The notes below the pieces were generated by a model. It did not search any database. It saw only the letters and a list, made by a program, of their open reading frames with translations, and had not been told where the DNA came from. Made by a program: the position numbers and the translations under genes. Of a DNA stretch of 63,949 nucleotides, positions 54,934 through 63,949 are shown piece by piece (positions within the stretch are counted from its first letter, which is position 1; the number at the start of each line of letters is the position of its first letter). This DNA is from Nitrospirota bacterium (GTDB lineage Bacteria > Nitrospirota > Thermodesulfovibrionia > Thermodesulfovibrionales > UBA6898). The stretch is from positions 1 through 63,949 of the forward strand of contig SCQH01000064.1 of the NCBI GenBank assembly GCA_004321925.1, read 5' to 3'.

Positions 54934-55374
54934 TTACTGTACCTCTGCAGTGCCGCCGGCTGCGGTGATCTTCTCTGCCGCCGAAACACTGAACGCGGTG
55001 GCCTTGACGGTCACGGCCCGCTGTATCGTCCCGTTGCCGAGGACCTTGAGTCCCCCCTTGAGGTCCTTGATGATCCTTTTTTCTACCAGTATCTCAGGAG
55101 TGATAACGTCGAGACCGGTCAGAGCATTTATCGTATCGACATTGATTGTGGCATAGATGATGGCGTTATTGTTCGTGAAGCCTCTTTTGGGGAGCCTTCT
55201 CTGCAGGGGCATCTGCCCGCCCTCAAAACCCAGGCCTGTTGTGCCGCCCGACCGTGCCTTCTGCCCTTTATGACCTTTGCATGAGGTCTTGCCGTGGCCG
55301 GAGCCGATGCCCCTGCCAACCCTCTTGCCTCTTTTTCTGCTGCCTGCTGCTGGCTTGATATCCTCTATTTTCAT
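54934..55374 (-). CDS. rplO: 50S ribosomal protein L15
   Basis: A 146-aa L15: GSRKRGKRVGRGIGSGHGKT, GHKGQKARSGGTTGLGFEGG and QMPLQRRLPKRGF are typical. Placed between rpmD and secY. Confidence 0.97.
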   Translation of the reverse strand: MKIEDIKPAAGSRKRGKRVGRGIGSGHGKTSCKGHKGQKARSGGTTGLGFEGGQMPLQRRLPKRGFTNNNAIIYATINVDTINALTGLDVITPEILVEKRIIKDLKGGLKVLGNGTIQRAVTVKATAFSVSAAEKITAAGGTAEVQ

Positions 55375-55394
55375 AACGAACCCGTAACCTCCGA

Positions 55395-55574
55395 CTATTC
55401 CGCTGTCTTTTCCACGGCAATGAGATGGGAGATCTTGTTGATCATCCCCCGCACCGCTTTATTATCCGCATGTTTTACCGAGTCCCTGATCTTTTTCAGC
55501 CCGAGGGCCGCCAGGATCTTCCGCTGCTTGTCCGGCAAACCAATGTAACTTCTTATCAGAACGATGTTCAACAT
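55395..55574 (-). CDS. rpmD: 50S ribosomal protein L30
   Basis: A 59-aa L30: MLNIVLIRSYIGLPDKQRKI then LAALGLKKIRDSVKHADNKA. It abuts the rpsE stop with no gap and ends 20 bp before rplO. Short enough to be missed by a 60-aa cut-off. Confidence 0.95.
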   Translation of the reverse strand: MLNIVLIRSYIGLPDKQRKILAALGLKKIRDSVKHADNKAVRGMINKISHLIAVEKTAE

Positions 55575-56084
55575 CTAATTCGTCGCCTCCTGCGGTTCTT
55601 CCTCGCCCTTGCCTCTGAGCTTCGCAACGTACTCGGGGTCCTTCAGACCCAGCAGTCCGTCGATCGTGGCATGGACCGTATTGAAAGGGTTATGATTTCC
55701 CAGGGCCTTTGCGACAATGTCCTGTATACCCGATACCTCAAGGATCGCCCTGACCGCACCGCCGGCTATCAGGCCCGTCCCCTTCTTGGCAGGGTTCATG
55801 ATAACGGTTCCACCGCTGTATTTTCCGGTGATCTTGTGGGGTATGGTTCCGTCCTTCATCGGGAATTTCAGCAGAGATTTCTTTGCCTTTTCAACAGCCT
55901 TCCTGATCGCCTCAGGAACTTCCGCTGCCTTGCCTTTCCCTATCCCGACAGTGCCCTCGCCGTCGCCGACAACCACCAGGGCGCTGAACGAGAACCTTCT
56001 GCCGCCCTTGACAACCTTGGCCACTCTATTGATATAGACAACCTTATCCTTTAAGTTAAGACCTTCCGGGTCGATCCTTGCCAC
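55575..56084 (-). CDS. rpsE: 30S ribosomal protein S5
   Basis: A 169-aa S5 with GTG start: [40 protein letters not shown] and the C-terminal [16 protein letters not shown] are conserved. Confidence 0.97.
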   Translation of the reverse strand: MARIDPEGLNLKDKVVYINRVAKVVKGGRRFSFSALVVVGDGEGTVGIGKGKAAEVPEAIRKAVEKAKKSLLKFPMKDGTIPHKITGKYSGGTVIMNPAKKGTGLIAGGAVRAILEVSGIQDIVAKALGNHNPFNTVHATIDGLLGLKDPEYVAKLRGKGEEEPQEATN

Positions 56085-56113
56085 CTTACCTCCTTGAAGA
56101 CTTTTCAGTCATA

Positions 56114-56476
56114 TTAAAATTCCAGTCCGGCTTCTCTCGCAGCATCGGCAAGCGCCTTAATCCTTCCATGGTACAGGTATCCGCTCCGGTCAAAGACGAC
56201 CTTCGTGACTCCCTTTGCCTTGGCCTTCTGTGCAACAAGAGTACCAACCTCTTTGGCTGTCTTCGCGTTGCCCTTGTTCTGTTTGAGTTCCTTTATCCCG
56301 CCGTCAAGGCTTGATGCGGCTGCAACGGTTGTCCCGCTGGTATCATCGATGATCTGAACATAGATATTGCTCAGACTCCTGAATACCGACAGCCTCGGCC
56401 TTTCTGTTGTGCCGCTGACAGTTTTTCTTATGCGCTCATGCCGCCGCTGTCTTCCCAATTCTCTGGTCTTCGACAA
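56114..56476 (-). CDS. rplR: 50S ribosomal protein L18
   Basis: A 120-aa L18, TTG start behind [46 protein letters not shown] and [19 protein letters not shown] fit the family. Confidence 0.96.
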   Translation of the reverse strand: MSKTRELGRQRRHERIRKTVSGTTERPRLSVFRSLSNIYVQIIDDTSGTTVAAASSLDGGIKELKQNKGNAKTAKEVGTLVAQKAKAKGVTKVVFDRSGYLYHGRIKALADAAREAGLEF

Positions 56477-56535
56477 AATTGCCTCCTACGTTATGTTATC
56501 GCCCGGGTGATGCTGAACATCGGCCCGGCAGACTC

Positions 56536-57078
56536 TTATTTTTTACCTGTTTTCCCAACTTTAAGCTTCAACCGTTCGCCTGAATACCGGACACCCTTGC
56601 CCTTGTACGCATCCGGGCTTCTTAATGCCCTCAGGTTTGCCGCTGCCTGGCCCACCTTCTGCTTGTCAATACCGGTCAGGGTCAACTGCACCTGCTTCTG
56701 GTCCACCGCAGCGGTTATTCCGTCGGGAAGCTGGAACTCGACCGGGTGCGAATATCCCAGGGAAAGGACTATCTTGCTGCCCTGCACCTGGGCCCTGTAA
56801 CCGACGCCGACGATATCAAGCACACGCTGATATCCCTTGGTCACGCCCTCGACCATATTGGAGATGAGACTCCTCGTCAGGCCATGCAACGCCCTCGTCG
56901 TCTTGGCATCATCCATCCTGCCAACAAGGATGGCAGAACCCTCGACCGACACCTGGGTCCCCGCGGGGAAGTCCCAGCTCAGTTCACCTTTCGGGCCCTT
57001 CGTCTTTATCGTACTACCCGTCAGTTTTATGTCGACCCCTGCCGGAATCTCTATTGGCTTTTTACCAATTCTCGACAT
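56536..57078 (-). CDS. rplF: 50S ribosomal protein L6
   Basis: A 180-aa L6: MSRIGKKPIEIPAGVDIKLT, GLTRSLISNMVEGVTKGY, and the C-terminal RSPDAYKGKGVRYSGERLKL are standard. Confidence 0.97.
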   Translation of the reverse strand: MSRIGKKPIEIPAGVDIKLTGSTIKTKGPKGELSWDFPAGTQVSVEGSAILVGRMDDAKTTRALHGLTRSLISNMVEGVTKGYQRVLDIVGVGYRAQVQGSKIVLSLGYSHPVEFQLPDGITAAVDQKQVQLTLTGIDKQKVGQAAANLRALRSPDAYKGKGVRYSGERLKLKVGKTGKK

Positions 57079-57090
57079 TGTTATTCTCCT

Positions 57091-57486
57091 TTACCAAACG
57101 TAGCAGAGTACTTCTCCGCCGACCTTTTCACGCCTGCAGGACTTGTCCCCGAGCACTCCCCGTGACGTAGAGAGTATCGATATGCCCACGCCGCCCATGA
57201 CGCTCGGGATCTCAGCGCTGCCCGTATATACCCGTCTGCCCGGCTTACTGACCCGCTTTATTCCGGAGACGATCGGCATATTATCGGGGCTGTATTTCAG
57301 AGTAATTCTCAGGACACCCTGTTTTTTGTCCTTCAGGATCTTATATGCCCTGATAAAGCCTTCCTCTTTGAGGATCTTGGCGATCTCAAGCTTCAGCCGT
57401 GAAGCCGGGACATCGACCTTTTCGGCCTTTACCATGGCGGCATTCCTTATTCTTGTCAGCATATCTGCTATTGGGTCAGTTAACAT
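57091..57486 (-). CDS. rpsH: 30S ribosomal protein S8
   Basis: A 131-aa S8. The ATG at 57486 ([16 protein letters not shown]) was preferred over the adjacent TTG. The C-terminal [20 protein letters not shown] is conserved. Confidence 0.97.
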   Translation of the reverse strand: MLTDPIADMLTRIRNAAMVKAEKVDVPASRLKLEIAKILKEEGFIRAYKILKDKKQGVLRITLKYSPDNMPIVSGIKRVSKPGRRVYTGSAEIPSVMGGVGISILSTSRGVLGDKSCRREKVGGEVLCYVW

Positions 57487-57510
57487 CAAAATCCTCCCTA
57501 TGAATCATTC

Positions 57511-57696
57511 CTACCAGCTTGACTTGGTCACGCCAGGGATCTGCCCGCGGAGCGCCAGGGTCCTGAAACATATACGGCACAAACCATACTGCCGCAGGTA
57601 ACCCCGAGGCCTGCCGCACACCTTGCATCTGTTGTGGGCCCTGACCGCGAATTTCGGCGGCCTTTTTGACTTTTCTATCATGCACGTCTTTGCCAT
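57511..57696 (-). CDS. rpsN: 30S ribosomal protein S14, zinc type
   Basis: A 61-aa S14 with two CxxC pairs ([20 protein letters not shown]), so it is the short zinc-binding form. The ATG at 57696 gives [16 protein letters not shown]. Confidence 0.97.
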   Translation of the reverse strand: MAKTCMIEKSKRPPKFAVRAHNRCKVCGRPRGYLRQYGLCRICFRTLALRGQIPGVTKSSW

Positions 57697-57708
57697 CAAT
57701 TACCTCTC

Positions 57709-58254
57709 TTAGTTTCTGAAGGGAATACCAAAATAACGCAACAGCGCCTTGCTCTCTTTATCGGTAGTGGCTGAGGTACAGACGATAACATCAAGTCCGT
57801 GGACCATCTCAACCTTGTCGTAGTCTATCTCAGGGAATATGAACTGTTCCCGTATGCCCAGCGCATAGTTGCCCCTGCCGTCAAAGGACTTCCCCGATAC
57901 CCCCCGGAAATCCCGTATCCTCGGGAGAGCCATCGATATCAGCCTGTCGAGGAACTCATACATGTTCGTGCCGCGCAGGGTCACCTTGCAACCGATCGGC
58001 ATGCCCTGTCTGAGCTTATAGGTAGCGATCGATTTCTTGGCCTTTGTCACCACGGCCTTCTGGCCGGTGATCATGCCCAGCTCCTTCTGTGCTGCATCGA
58101 GGAGCTTGATGTTCTGTATGGCCTCGCCCAGTCCGACGTTCAGGACTATCTTCTCTATCTTGGGAACCTGCATGATGTTCCCGTAGGCAAAATCCTTCAT
58201 CATGGCCGGTATGATCTCTTTCTGGTACTTCTCCTTCATTCTTGGAGCCGCCAT
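57709..58254 (-). CDS. rplE: 50S ribosomal protein L5
   Basis: A 181-aa L5. The ATG at 58254 ([14 protein letters not shown]) lies one base after the rplX stop. The much longer open frame upstream overlaps rplX and is not real. Core: [40 protein letters not shown], and [20 protein letters not shown]. Confidence 0.97.
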   Translation of the reverse strand: MAAPRMKEKYQKEIIPAMMKDFAYGNIMQVPKIEKIVLNVGLGEAIQNIKLLDAAQKELGMITGQKAVVTKAKKSIATYKLRQGMPIGCKVTLRGTNMYEFLDRLISMALPRIRDFRGVSGKSFDGRGNYALGIREQFIFPEIDYDKVEMVHGLDVIVCTSATTDKESKALLRYFGIPFRN

Positions 58255-58255
58255 C

Positions 58256-58573
58256 TTAATCAATGACCTCCTTGCATTTTTTACATGTCCGGTGCTTCTT
58301 GCCGCCGTCCAGGACAGCCGCCCCAATCCTCGTCGGCTTGCTGCATTTCGGGCAGACGAGCATGACATTGGAGATCTGTATCGGGGCCTCTTTCTCAATG
58401 ATGCCGCCCTGCGCATAGGTCTTGCTCGGCTTCATATGTTTTTTAATGACATTGATCTTCTCGATCAGGACCTTGCCGCTGGTCTTGTCGACCCTCAGCA
58501 CCCGGCCGTTCTTCCCTTTATACTTTCCTGCCATCACCGCGACAGTATCTTCTTTTTTTATTCCCAAGCTCAT
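58256..58573 (-). CDS. rplX: 50S ribosomal protein L24
   Basis: A 105-aa L24: [20 protein letters not shown] (KOW) and a C-terminal zinc-ribbon-like end, [12 protein letters not shown] ... [10 protein letters not shown], as in many bacterial L24. Confidence 0.97.
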   Translation of the reverse strand: MSLGIKKEDTVAVMAGKYKGKNGRVLRVDKTSGKVLIEKINVIKKHMKPSKTYAQGGIIEKEAPIQISNVMLVCPKCSKPTRIGAAVLDGGKKHRTCKKCKEVID

Positions 58574-58581
58574 GTAACCTC

Positions 58582-58950
58582 CTACAGTACTTCCGGTGCA
58601 AGCGATATTATCTTCATATATTCTTTCCAGCGCAGCTCTCTCGCCACAGGACCGAAGATGCGTGTCCCGACCGGTTCACCCTGGGCATTGATAAGCACCA
58701 CGGCGTTCTGGTCGAAGCGTATGTATGACCCGTCAGGCCTTCTGGCCTCTCTTTTGGTGCGGACAACGACTGCCTTGGTCACCGAGCCCTTCTTGATAGG
58801 GCTGTCCGGCAGCGCCTCTTTCACGCTGACGACGACAATGTCCCCCAGTCCCGCATATCTCCGCCGTGACCCGCCGAGCACTTTAACGCACTGGACCTTT
58901 TTTGCGCCTGAGTTGTCTGCTACTTCAAGGGTGGTCCTGAGCTGAATCAT
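58582..58950 (-). CDS. rplN: 50S ribosomal protein L14
   Basis: A 122-aa L14: [40 protein letters not shown] and [13 protein letters not shown] are conserved. It overlaps rpsQ by 4 bp. Confidence 0.97.
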   Translation of the reverse strand: MIQLRTTLEVADNSGAKKVQCVKVLGGSRRRYAGLGDIVVVSVKEALPDSPIKKGSVTKAVVVRTKREARRPDGSYIRFDQNAVVLINAQGEPVGTRIFGPVARELRWKEYMKIISLAPEVL

Positions 58951-59207
58951 TTCCCACTACTCCTTTGCGATGCGTTCAGGTTTTCAAGCACCAGCCATCT
59001 TTTGTCCTTGCTCATAGGTTTTGTCTCGATTATCTTCACGTCATCACCTATGTTGCAGGTATTCGCGGCATCGTGCGCCTTGAACTTGGCAACCTTCTTA
59101 ACGGTCTTTTTGTAAGCAGGATGCTGGAAGTGCCGCGTAACGGCGACCACCACTGTCTTGTCCATCTTGTTGCTGACTACTTTTCCTGTATAAGTCTTAT
59201 CTGTCAT
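58947..59207 (-). CDS. rpsQ: 30S ribosomal protein S17
   Basis: An 86-aa S17: [40 protein letters not shown] and [17 protein letters not shown] are typical. Confidence 0.97.
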   Translation of the reverse strand: MTDKTYTGKVVSNKMDKTVVVAVTRHFQHPAYKKTVKKVAKFKAHDAANTCNIGDDVKIIETKPMSKDKRWLVLENLNASQRSSGK

Positions 59208-59242
59208 CTTTACCTTCCAAGTCTGTTTTATTTATACAGATG

Positions 59243-59437
59243 TTATTTCTTCTGACCCCGCTGGGTCATGGCAGTCAACACCCGCGCTATATCTTTCCTG
59301 ATCGTCCTGATCCTCATCGGGTTTTCGATCTCCCCCGTTGCCTTCTGAAATCTGAGATTAAAGAGCTCTTTTCTCATTTCCTGCTCTTTTTTGGCCAGTT
59401 CCTCGGGACCCATCTCCCTGATATCTGCAGCTTTCAT
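59243..59437 (-). CDS. rpmC: 50S ribosomal protein L29
   Basis: A 64-aa L29: [40 protein letters not shown] and [13 protein letters not shown]. It overlaps the rplP stop by 4 bp. Confidence 0.97.
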   Translation of the reverse strand: MKAADIREMGPEELAKKEQEMRKELFNLRFQKATGEIENPMRIRTIRKDIARVLTAMTQRGQKK

Positions 59438-59853
59438 ATTACGTTCTCCTCCCTCTTGACGAACCTGGTCGATAACGGGAGTTTATGAGAAGCAAGCCGT
59501 AACGCCTCTTTCGCGGTCTCTTCACTGACCCCGGACATTTCATAGATGATCCTGCCCGGCTTCACGACCGCCACCCAGTATTCCGGCGCGCCCTTGCCTT
59601 TTCCCATTCTGGTCTCTGCGGGCTTTTTGGTGATCGGCTTGTCAGGGAATACCCGTATCCAAACCTTGCAGCCTCTTTTGACATGCCGGTTAATGGCAAT
59701 TCTGGCAGCCTCGATCTGGCGCGAAGTGATCCAGCCCGGCTCCATGGCCTTCAGGGCGAACTCCCCGAACGAGACATCCGAGCCCGTATAGGCCTTCCCG
59801 TTCATATTGCCCTTCTGCATCTTCCTGAACTTTACTTTCTTAGGCAGTAACAT
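59434..59853 (-). CDS. rplP: 50S ribosomal protein L16
   Basis: A 139-aa L16: [40 protein letters not shown] and [20 protein letters not shown] are conserved. Confidence 0.97.
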   Translation of the reverse strand: MLLPKKVKFRKMQKGNMNGKAYTGSDVSFGEFALKAMEPGWITSRQIEAARIAINRHVKRGCKVWIRVFPDKPITKKPAETRMGKGKGAPEYWVAVVKPGRIIYEMSGVSEETAKEALRLASHKLPLSTRFVKREENVI

Positions 59854-59866
59854 GACTCAATACCCC

Positions 59867-60523
59867 TTATGCTGTTTCAGTCATGGGTTTCACGGACTCC
59901 CGCAACACATCACCGGTATAAACCCATACCTTCACGCCTATTATTCCATATGTCGTCTTCGCCTGCGCAGTACCATAATTGATATCTGCCCTGAAGGTAT
60001 GAAGAGGCACCCTGCCCTCCCTGTACCATTCGGTCCTGGCTATTTCGGCACCGGCAAGCCTGCCGGAGCAGGTGATCTTGATGCCCTGAGCGCCGAACCT
60101 GAGCGCCGAGGCAACTGCCTTCTTCATCGCCCGCCTGAAGGCAACCCTTTTTTCGAGCTGGAGCGTTATGTTCTCAGCCACGAGCTGCGCATCCACCTCA
60201 GGTTTGCGGATCTCCTTGATATCGACCGAGGCCTGCTTCCCGCTCAACAGTTCGATGTCCTTGCGGAGCTTTTCCACCTCGGCACCCTTCTTCCCGATGA
60301 TGATGCCCGGACGTGCTGTATAAATGATAACCCGGATCTTCTGGCCAGCGCGCTCTATCTCGATCTTTGAGACCCCTGCATGGAACAGCTTATCCTTGAT
60401 CTCCCTGCGTATGGTAATGTCCTGGAGCAGCTGGTCGGCATATCCTTTTTTCAGATACCATCTCGAGTCCCAAGTTCTTGTGATTCCTAATCTTATCCCT
60501 ATAGGGTGCGTCTTCTGGCCCAA
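59867..60523 (-). CDS. rpsC: 30S ribosomal protein S3
   Basis: A 218-aa S3 with TTG start: [20 protein letters not shown], the KH-domain [19 protein letters not shown] and [12 protein letters not shown] near the end. Confidence 0.97.
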   Translation of the reverse strand: MGQKTHPIGIRLGITRTWDSRWYLKKGYADQLLQDITIRREIKDKLFHAGVSKIEIERAGQKIRVIIYTARPGIIIGKKGAEVEKLRKDIELLSGKQASVDIKEIRKPEVDAQLVAENITLQLEKRVAFRRAMKKAVASALRFGAQGIKITCSGRLAGAEIARTEWYREGRVPLHTFRADINYGTAQAKTTYGIIGVKVWVYTGDVLRESVKPMTETA

Positions 60524-60537
60524 AATTCTCCTCCTGA

Positions 60538-60873
60538 TTATTTTTCTGTCAATACCAGTGTTATATGACAGGACCTTTTCTTGATGACATTGGCCCTACC
60601 CATCGATCTCTGCTCGACCCTCTTCATGGTGGAACCCTGATCAACGAAGGCCCTGCTGATGATCATCGCCTCTGAATCCACACTCGTGTTCTTGTGCTCG
60701 GCATTCGACATCGCCGTCTTGAGGACCTTCTCGATAAGCCGTGCGCCGCGATACGGCATGAACCGCAAGGACAACAAGGCATCTCCGGCCCTCTTTCCCC
60801 TGATCAGGTCGACAACCCTGCGGGCCTTTCTCGGGGTCATTCTTGAGTACTTAACCTTAGCGTTCGATTCCAT
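60538..60873 (-). CDS. rplV: 50S ribosomal protein L22
   Basis: A 111-aa L22: [37 protein letters not shown] and [20 protein letters not shown] are typical. Confidence 0.97.
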   Translation of the reverse strand: MESNAKVKYSRMTPRKARRVVDLIRGKRAGDALLSLRFMPYRGARLIEKVLKTAMSNAEHKNTSVDSEAMIISRAFVDQGSTMKRVEQRSMGRANVIKKRSCHITLVLTEK

Positions 60874-60877
60874 CTGA

Positions 60878-61162
60878 TTAACCCTTCACCGAAGTAGTCT
60901 TCCCTGAGCCTGCATGGCCCTTAAAGGTCCTGGTCGGCGAAAACTCGCCCAACTTATGACCCACCATATTTTCCGTCACATACACCGGTACGAATTTCTT
61001 GCCATTATGAACAGCAAAGGTATACCCGATGAATTCCGGCAGAATGACCGAGCGCCGTGACCATGTCTTGACCAGCTTCTTCTCGCCGGATTCAATAATG
61101 ACATTAACCTTCTTCATCAACTTCTCATCCACAAACGGGCCTTTTTTTAGTGAGCGCGGCAA
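60878..61162 (-). CDS. rpsS: 30S ribosomal protein S19
   Basis: A 94-aa S19 with TTG start: [40 protein letters not shown] and [19 protein letters not shown]. Confidence 0.97.
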   Translation of the reverse strand: MPRSLKKGPFVDEKLMKKVNVIIESGEKKLVKTWSRRSVILPEFIGYTFAVHNGKKFVPVYVTENMVGHKLGEFSPTRTFKGHAGSGKTTSVKG

Positions 61163-61164
61163 GG

Positions 61165-61983
61165 TTACTTCCTCCTCTTCACGATATACATGTCTGTTCT
61201 CTTGTTGTTCCTTGTCTTGATGCCCTCAGGAACGCCCCACGGTGTGCAGGGCGGCCTGCCTCCTGAACTCCTGCCCTCTCCTCCGCCGAGCGGGTGGTCG
61301 ATCGGGTTCATGGCAACGCCTCTCACATGAGGCCGCCTTCCCACCCAGCGCGACCTTCCGGCCTTGCCGAGGGACTGGTTCTCATGGTCGGGATTGCTGA
61401 CCTGTCCGACCGTGGCCATGCATTTTGCAGGCACACGCCTCACTTCTCCGGAAGCGACCCTGACCTGCACATAGTCCTCTTCCTTCGCGATCAGCTGGGC
61501 GGTCGAACCGGCGCTTCTGACCATCTTGCCGCCCTGTCCGGGCCTGAGCTCGATATTATGGATGAACGTACCAAGCGGGATATCACTGAGAGGGAGGGCA
61601 TTGCCGGTCTTTATCTCGGCGCCCCTGCCTGAAACAACCTCTTCTCCCACATTCAAGCCTACCGGGAGTATTATATACCGTTTGTCGCCATCGCGGTACT
61701 TCAGGAGTGCGATCCTGGCTGACCGGTTGGGGTCATACTCGATCGTCGCGACGACCGCAGGAACTCCCACCTTGTCTCTCTTGAAGTCAATGATCCTGTA
61801 TTTCCGTCTGTTGCCTCCGCCCTTCTGCCAGGAGGTTACGCCTCCGGTGTTGTTCCTTCCACCCGTTTTTCTGAGCGGCTTCAGCAGCGACTTTAAGGGC
61901 TCTGAGGTCGTAACGTCGGCATAGTCCGAAACGGTCCGGAACCTTCTGCCTGGAGATGTTGGTTTATATTTTTTAATTCCCAT
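61165..61983 (-). CDS. rplB: 50S ribosomal protein L2
   Basis: A 272-aa L2: [20 protein letters not shown], the catalytic-region stretch [20 protein letters not shown] and GRPPCTPWG near the C-terminus. Confidence 0.98.
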   Translation of the reverse strand: MGIKKYKPTSPGRRFRTVSDYADVTTSEPLKSLLKPLRKTGGRNNTGGVTSWQKGGGNRRKYRIIDFKRDKVGVPAVVATIEYDPNRSARIALLKYRDGDKRYIILPVGLNVGEEVVSGRGAEIKTGNALPLSDIPLGTFIHNIELRPGQGGKMVRSAGSTAQLIAKEEDYVQVRVASGEVRRVPAKCMATVGQVSNPDHENQSLGKAGRSRWVGRRPHVRGVAMNPIDHPLGGGEGRSSGGRPPCTPWGVPEGIKTRNNKRTDMYIVKRRK

Positions 61984-62273
61984 TATGCACCTTCAATAAA
62001 ATCAAGTTTTTCACCCTTTTTCAGGGTGATGATTGCCTTTTTCCTGTCTGACTTCTTTCCGATCGACTTCCCGTATCTCTTCCATTTCCCGTGGACCTTG
62101 ATCGTTGCGACCTTTTCGACCTTGACCTTGAAGATCTCTTCTATCGCCTTTTTGATCTCGAGCTTGTTGGAAACCTTCTCGACCTCGACCAGCAGCTTAT
62201 TCTCGGACTCCTTGAGGGCGCTGCCTTTCTCGGTAAAGAGCGGCTTCTTTATGACAGAATATATGCTTTTCAT
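61983..62273 (-). CDS. rplW: 50S ribosomal protein L23
   Basis: A 96-aa L23: [40 protein letters not shown] and [20 protein letters not shown]. It overlaps rplD by 4 bp and its stop touches the rplB start. Confidence 0.97.
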   Translation of the reverse strand: MKSIYSVIKKPLFTEKGSALKESENKLLVEVEKVSNKLEIKKAIEEIFKVKVEKVATIKVHGKWKRYGKSIGKKSDRKKAIITLKKGEKLDFIEGA

Positions 62274-62899
62274 TTTTTTGATGCCTCCGACAATGCTTCA
62301 GCCGCCTGCCGGGTGATCAGGAGCCTGCTATGCACGGCGACCTCATACGAATTGAGGTCTGTGACCCGCCTGACCGTAACCCCGGGGATGTTCCTGGCTG
62401 AAAGAATGACCGTTTTGCTGTACTCGGGCATGACGATCAGGGTGCTTTTCCCTGTAAGGTCCAGACTGGCAAGGATGGATACGATATCCTTCGTCCGCGG
62501 CTTGTCAAGCGAGAGGTCGTCGATCACAACTACCTCGCCGTCTGACAGCTTCCCTGAGAGGACAGCCCTGAGTGCGAGCCTCCGTGCCTTTTTGGGCAGT
62601 TCATATGAATAGTCCCGCGGCTGGGGGCCGAAGACCGTGCCGCCGCCTCTCCATAACGGTGAGCGGCTGCTTCCGGACCGTGCCCTGCCCGTATGCTTCT
62701 GTTTCCAGGGTTTTTTTCCGCCGCCGCTGACAAGCCCTTTGGTCTTGGTTGCAGCATTCCCCTGTCTCTGGTTTGCGAGATAGTTGACAACGGCATTATG
62801 GATAACCCCGTCCTTTGCCGTGATACCAAAAACCTCTTCAGCGAGGACGACCTTACCGACGGATTTATTGCTCTTATCTTTTATATCAAGCTCAGGCAT
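62270..62899 (-). CDS. rplD: 50S ribosomal protein L4
   Basis: A 209-aa L4. The ATG at 62899 (MPELDIKDKSNKSVGKVVLA) lies 1 bp after the rplC stop. The longer frame upstream overlaps rplC. RQGNAATKTKGLVSGGGKKP and WRGGGTVFGPQPRDYSYELP are conserved. Confidence 0.97.
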   Translation of the reverse strand: MPELDIKDKSNKSVGKVVLAEEVFGITAKDGVIHNAVVNYLANQRQGNAATKTKGLVSGGGKKPWKQKHTGRARSGSSRSPLWRGGGTVFGPQPRDYSYELPKKARRLALRAVLSGKLSDGEVVVIDDLSLDKPRTKDIVSILASLDLTGKSTLIVMPEYSKTVILSARNIPGVTVRRVTDLNSYEVAVHSRLLITRQAAEALSEASKK

Positions 62900-62900
62900 G

Positions 62901-63515
62901 CTAATCGTCCTTTCTGATCTCGAGATAGGTTCCGGGAGCTCCCGGAACTGCACCGCAAATAAGAAGGATGTTCTGCTCGACCCTTACGTCGACTACCGTC
63001 AGGTTCTTCACGGTCACCCTCTCTGACCCCATATGGCCCGGCATGCCCTTGTTCTTCCATACCCGTGACGGATATGAGCTGGCGCCTATTGAACCGGGGG
63101 CCCTGTTAAACATTGAACCATGGGAGCCGGGGCCGCCACGGTAATTATGCCTCTTCATGACGCCCTGGAAGCCCTTGCCCTTTGAGACGCCGGAAACGGC
63201 GACAACATCGCCCTTTTTGAACCTCTCAACGGTCAGCATCTCTCCCACCTTCAGGTCGCCCATCGGGAACTCAGACAGCATCCTGTAGGCACCAACGCCG
63301 GCCTTCTTGAAAACGCCCGTCATCGGTTTATTGACGTTCTTCTCTTTCTTGATCTCTGCAAAGCCGACCTTGACCGCCTCATAGCCGTCCTTCGTGTTGG
63401 TCTTGACCTGCACGATACAGCAGGGTCCTGCCTCGACAACGGTTACGGGCCAGATCTTTCCGTTCTCATCAAAGACCTGTGTCATGCCTAATTTTTTCCC
63501 GAGGATACCTGTCAT
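62901..63515 (-). CDS. rplC: 50S ribosomal protein L3
   Basis: A 204-aa L3: [40 protein letters not shown] and [20 protein letters not shown]. It overlaps rpsJ by 4 bp. Confidence 0.98.
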   Translation of the reverse strand: MTGILGKKLGMTQVFDENGKIWPVTVVEAGPCCIVQVKTNTKDGYEAVKVGFAEIKKEKNVNKPMTGVFKKAGVGAYRMLSEFPMGDLKVGEMLTVERFKKGDVVAVSGVSKGKGFQGVMKRHNYRGGPGSHGSMFNRAPGSIGASSYPSRVWKNKGMPGHMGSERVTVKNLTVVDVRVEQNILLICGAVPGAPGTYLEIRKDD

Positions 63516-63817
63516 AGCTTTATCTCCACGTCGACTCCGGCTGCAAGCTCAAGTTTCATCAGAGCGTCAACAGTCTGAGGTGTCGCATCATGGATGTCCA
63601 GGAGCCTCTTATGTGTCCTGATCTCGAACTGCTCCCTGGATTTCTTGTCAACATGAGGCGACCTCAGGACCGTTATTTTGCTGATATGGGTCGGCAGCGG
63701 GATCGGTCCTGCCACGCGGGCACCCGTCCTCCGTGCAGTATCAACGATCTCCCTGAGAGACTGATCAAGCACCCGGTGATCATATGCTTTTAATTTAATC
63801 CTTATTTTTTGATTCAC
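63512..63817 (-). CDS. rpsJ: 30S ribosomal protein S10
   Basis: A 101-aa S10 with GTG start: [40 protein letters not shown] and [16 protein letters not shown]. Also the NusB partner in antitermination. It is 2 bp after the tuf stop. Confidence 0.98.
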   Translation of the reverse strand: MNQKIRIKLKAYDHRVLDQSLREIVDTARRTGARVAGPIPLPTHISKITVLRSPHVDKKSREQFEIRTHKRLLDIHDATPQTVDALMKLELAAGVDVEIKL

Positions 63818-63819
63818 GA

Positions 63820-63949
63820 TTACTCCAGTACCTCGGTAACAACACCGGCACCGACCGTCCTGCCGCCTTCCCTGATGGCGAATCTCAGTTCCTTCTCCAT
63901 CGCTATCGGGGATATCAGCTCGACCGTCATGCTTATGTTGTCTCCGGGC
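63820..63949 (-). CDS. tuf: elongation factor Tu, C-terminal part (cut by window end)
   Basis: The last 42 codons are present: [20 protein letters not shown], then [20 protein letters not shown] and LE-stop. This is the conserved EF-Tu domain III end. The rest lies beyond the window. Placed directly before rpsJ, as in the str-S10 arrangement. Confidence 0.96.
   Translation of the reverse strand, partial: PGDNISMTVELISPIAMEKELRFAIREGGRTVGAGVVTEVLE

Noticed and set aside
57709-58416. Long N-terminal extension of rplE
   Set aside because: The extra 54 codons overlap rplX in another frame. The ATG one base after the rplX stop fits the family start.

Overview
The window reads as a chromosome segment of a Gram-negative bacterium. 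It encodes LptD, an MlaFED lipid transporter, several lipoproteins, a class I groESL operon with a CIRCE operator, and a full S10-spc-alpha ribosomal operon. The combination of pyruvoyl arginine decarboxylase, carboxynorspermidine dehydrogenase/decarboxylase, long-form HisG, zinc-type rpmE/rpsN/rpmJ, DUF1385 next to prfA and a selenocysteine tRNA points, by inference, to a Nitrospirota/Thermodesulfovibrionia-like or deltaproteobacteria-like organism. No 16S rRNA is present to prove it.

Layout. 1-7 kb: a Cys-rich secreted protein, mlaE-mlaF-mlaD, a convergent three-gene operon (endonuclease V-like protein, lipocalin, PNPOx-like protein), HU, a small unknown protein and a flavoprotein. 7-16.9 kb: an accessory stretch. 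It holds a SdpI-like protein, a nucleotidyltransferase/zeta-toxin/small-antitoxin operon, orphan secreted proteins flanked by short degenerate repeats, an IS3 remnant and an M28 peptidase. Next to the 3' end of tRNA-Sec (selC) it then holds an AT-rich block: a Schlafen/AlbA-STAND-TPR protein, an integrase remnant, a GIY-YIG-DUF4357 protein, and a membrane-anchored unknown protein behind a tiny membrane protein. This is a good candidate for a small tRNA-Sec-linked defence island.

17-47 kb: housekeeping genes. hisD-hisG, speD; DUF1015-gap-pgk (minus); a polytopic GT-C-like protein (minus); a tightly overlapping operon trpB-trpA-(GAF-HD-GYP)-(MBL phosphodiesterase-like)-accD-folC-lptD; rpmE; DUF1385-prfA-prmC; a pyruvoyl arginine decarboxylase-agmatinase operon that converges on an operon (minus) mltG-ispG-(52-aa HicB-like)-carboxynorspermidine dehydrogenase-nspC. 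Together these give a route from arginine to agmatine to putrescine to carboxyspermidine to spermidine. groES-groEL (minus) follows. Then comes a minus operon of rhomboid, a zinc-ribbon pseudo-receiver, two tandem micro-membrane proteins (37 and 35 aa) and a four-helix membrane protein, and then a plus-strand GAF-HD-GYP gene.

49-64 kb: the ribosomal protein operon on the minus strand, from tuf (cut by the window end) through rpsJ to rplQ, ending in a previously unlisted 29-aa membrane microprotein. The most notable items are the tRNA-Sec-adjacent island, the paired micro-membrane proteins, the trpB reading frame with no usual start codon (AUA is likely), and an exact 34-residue repeat in MlaD.
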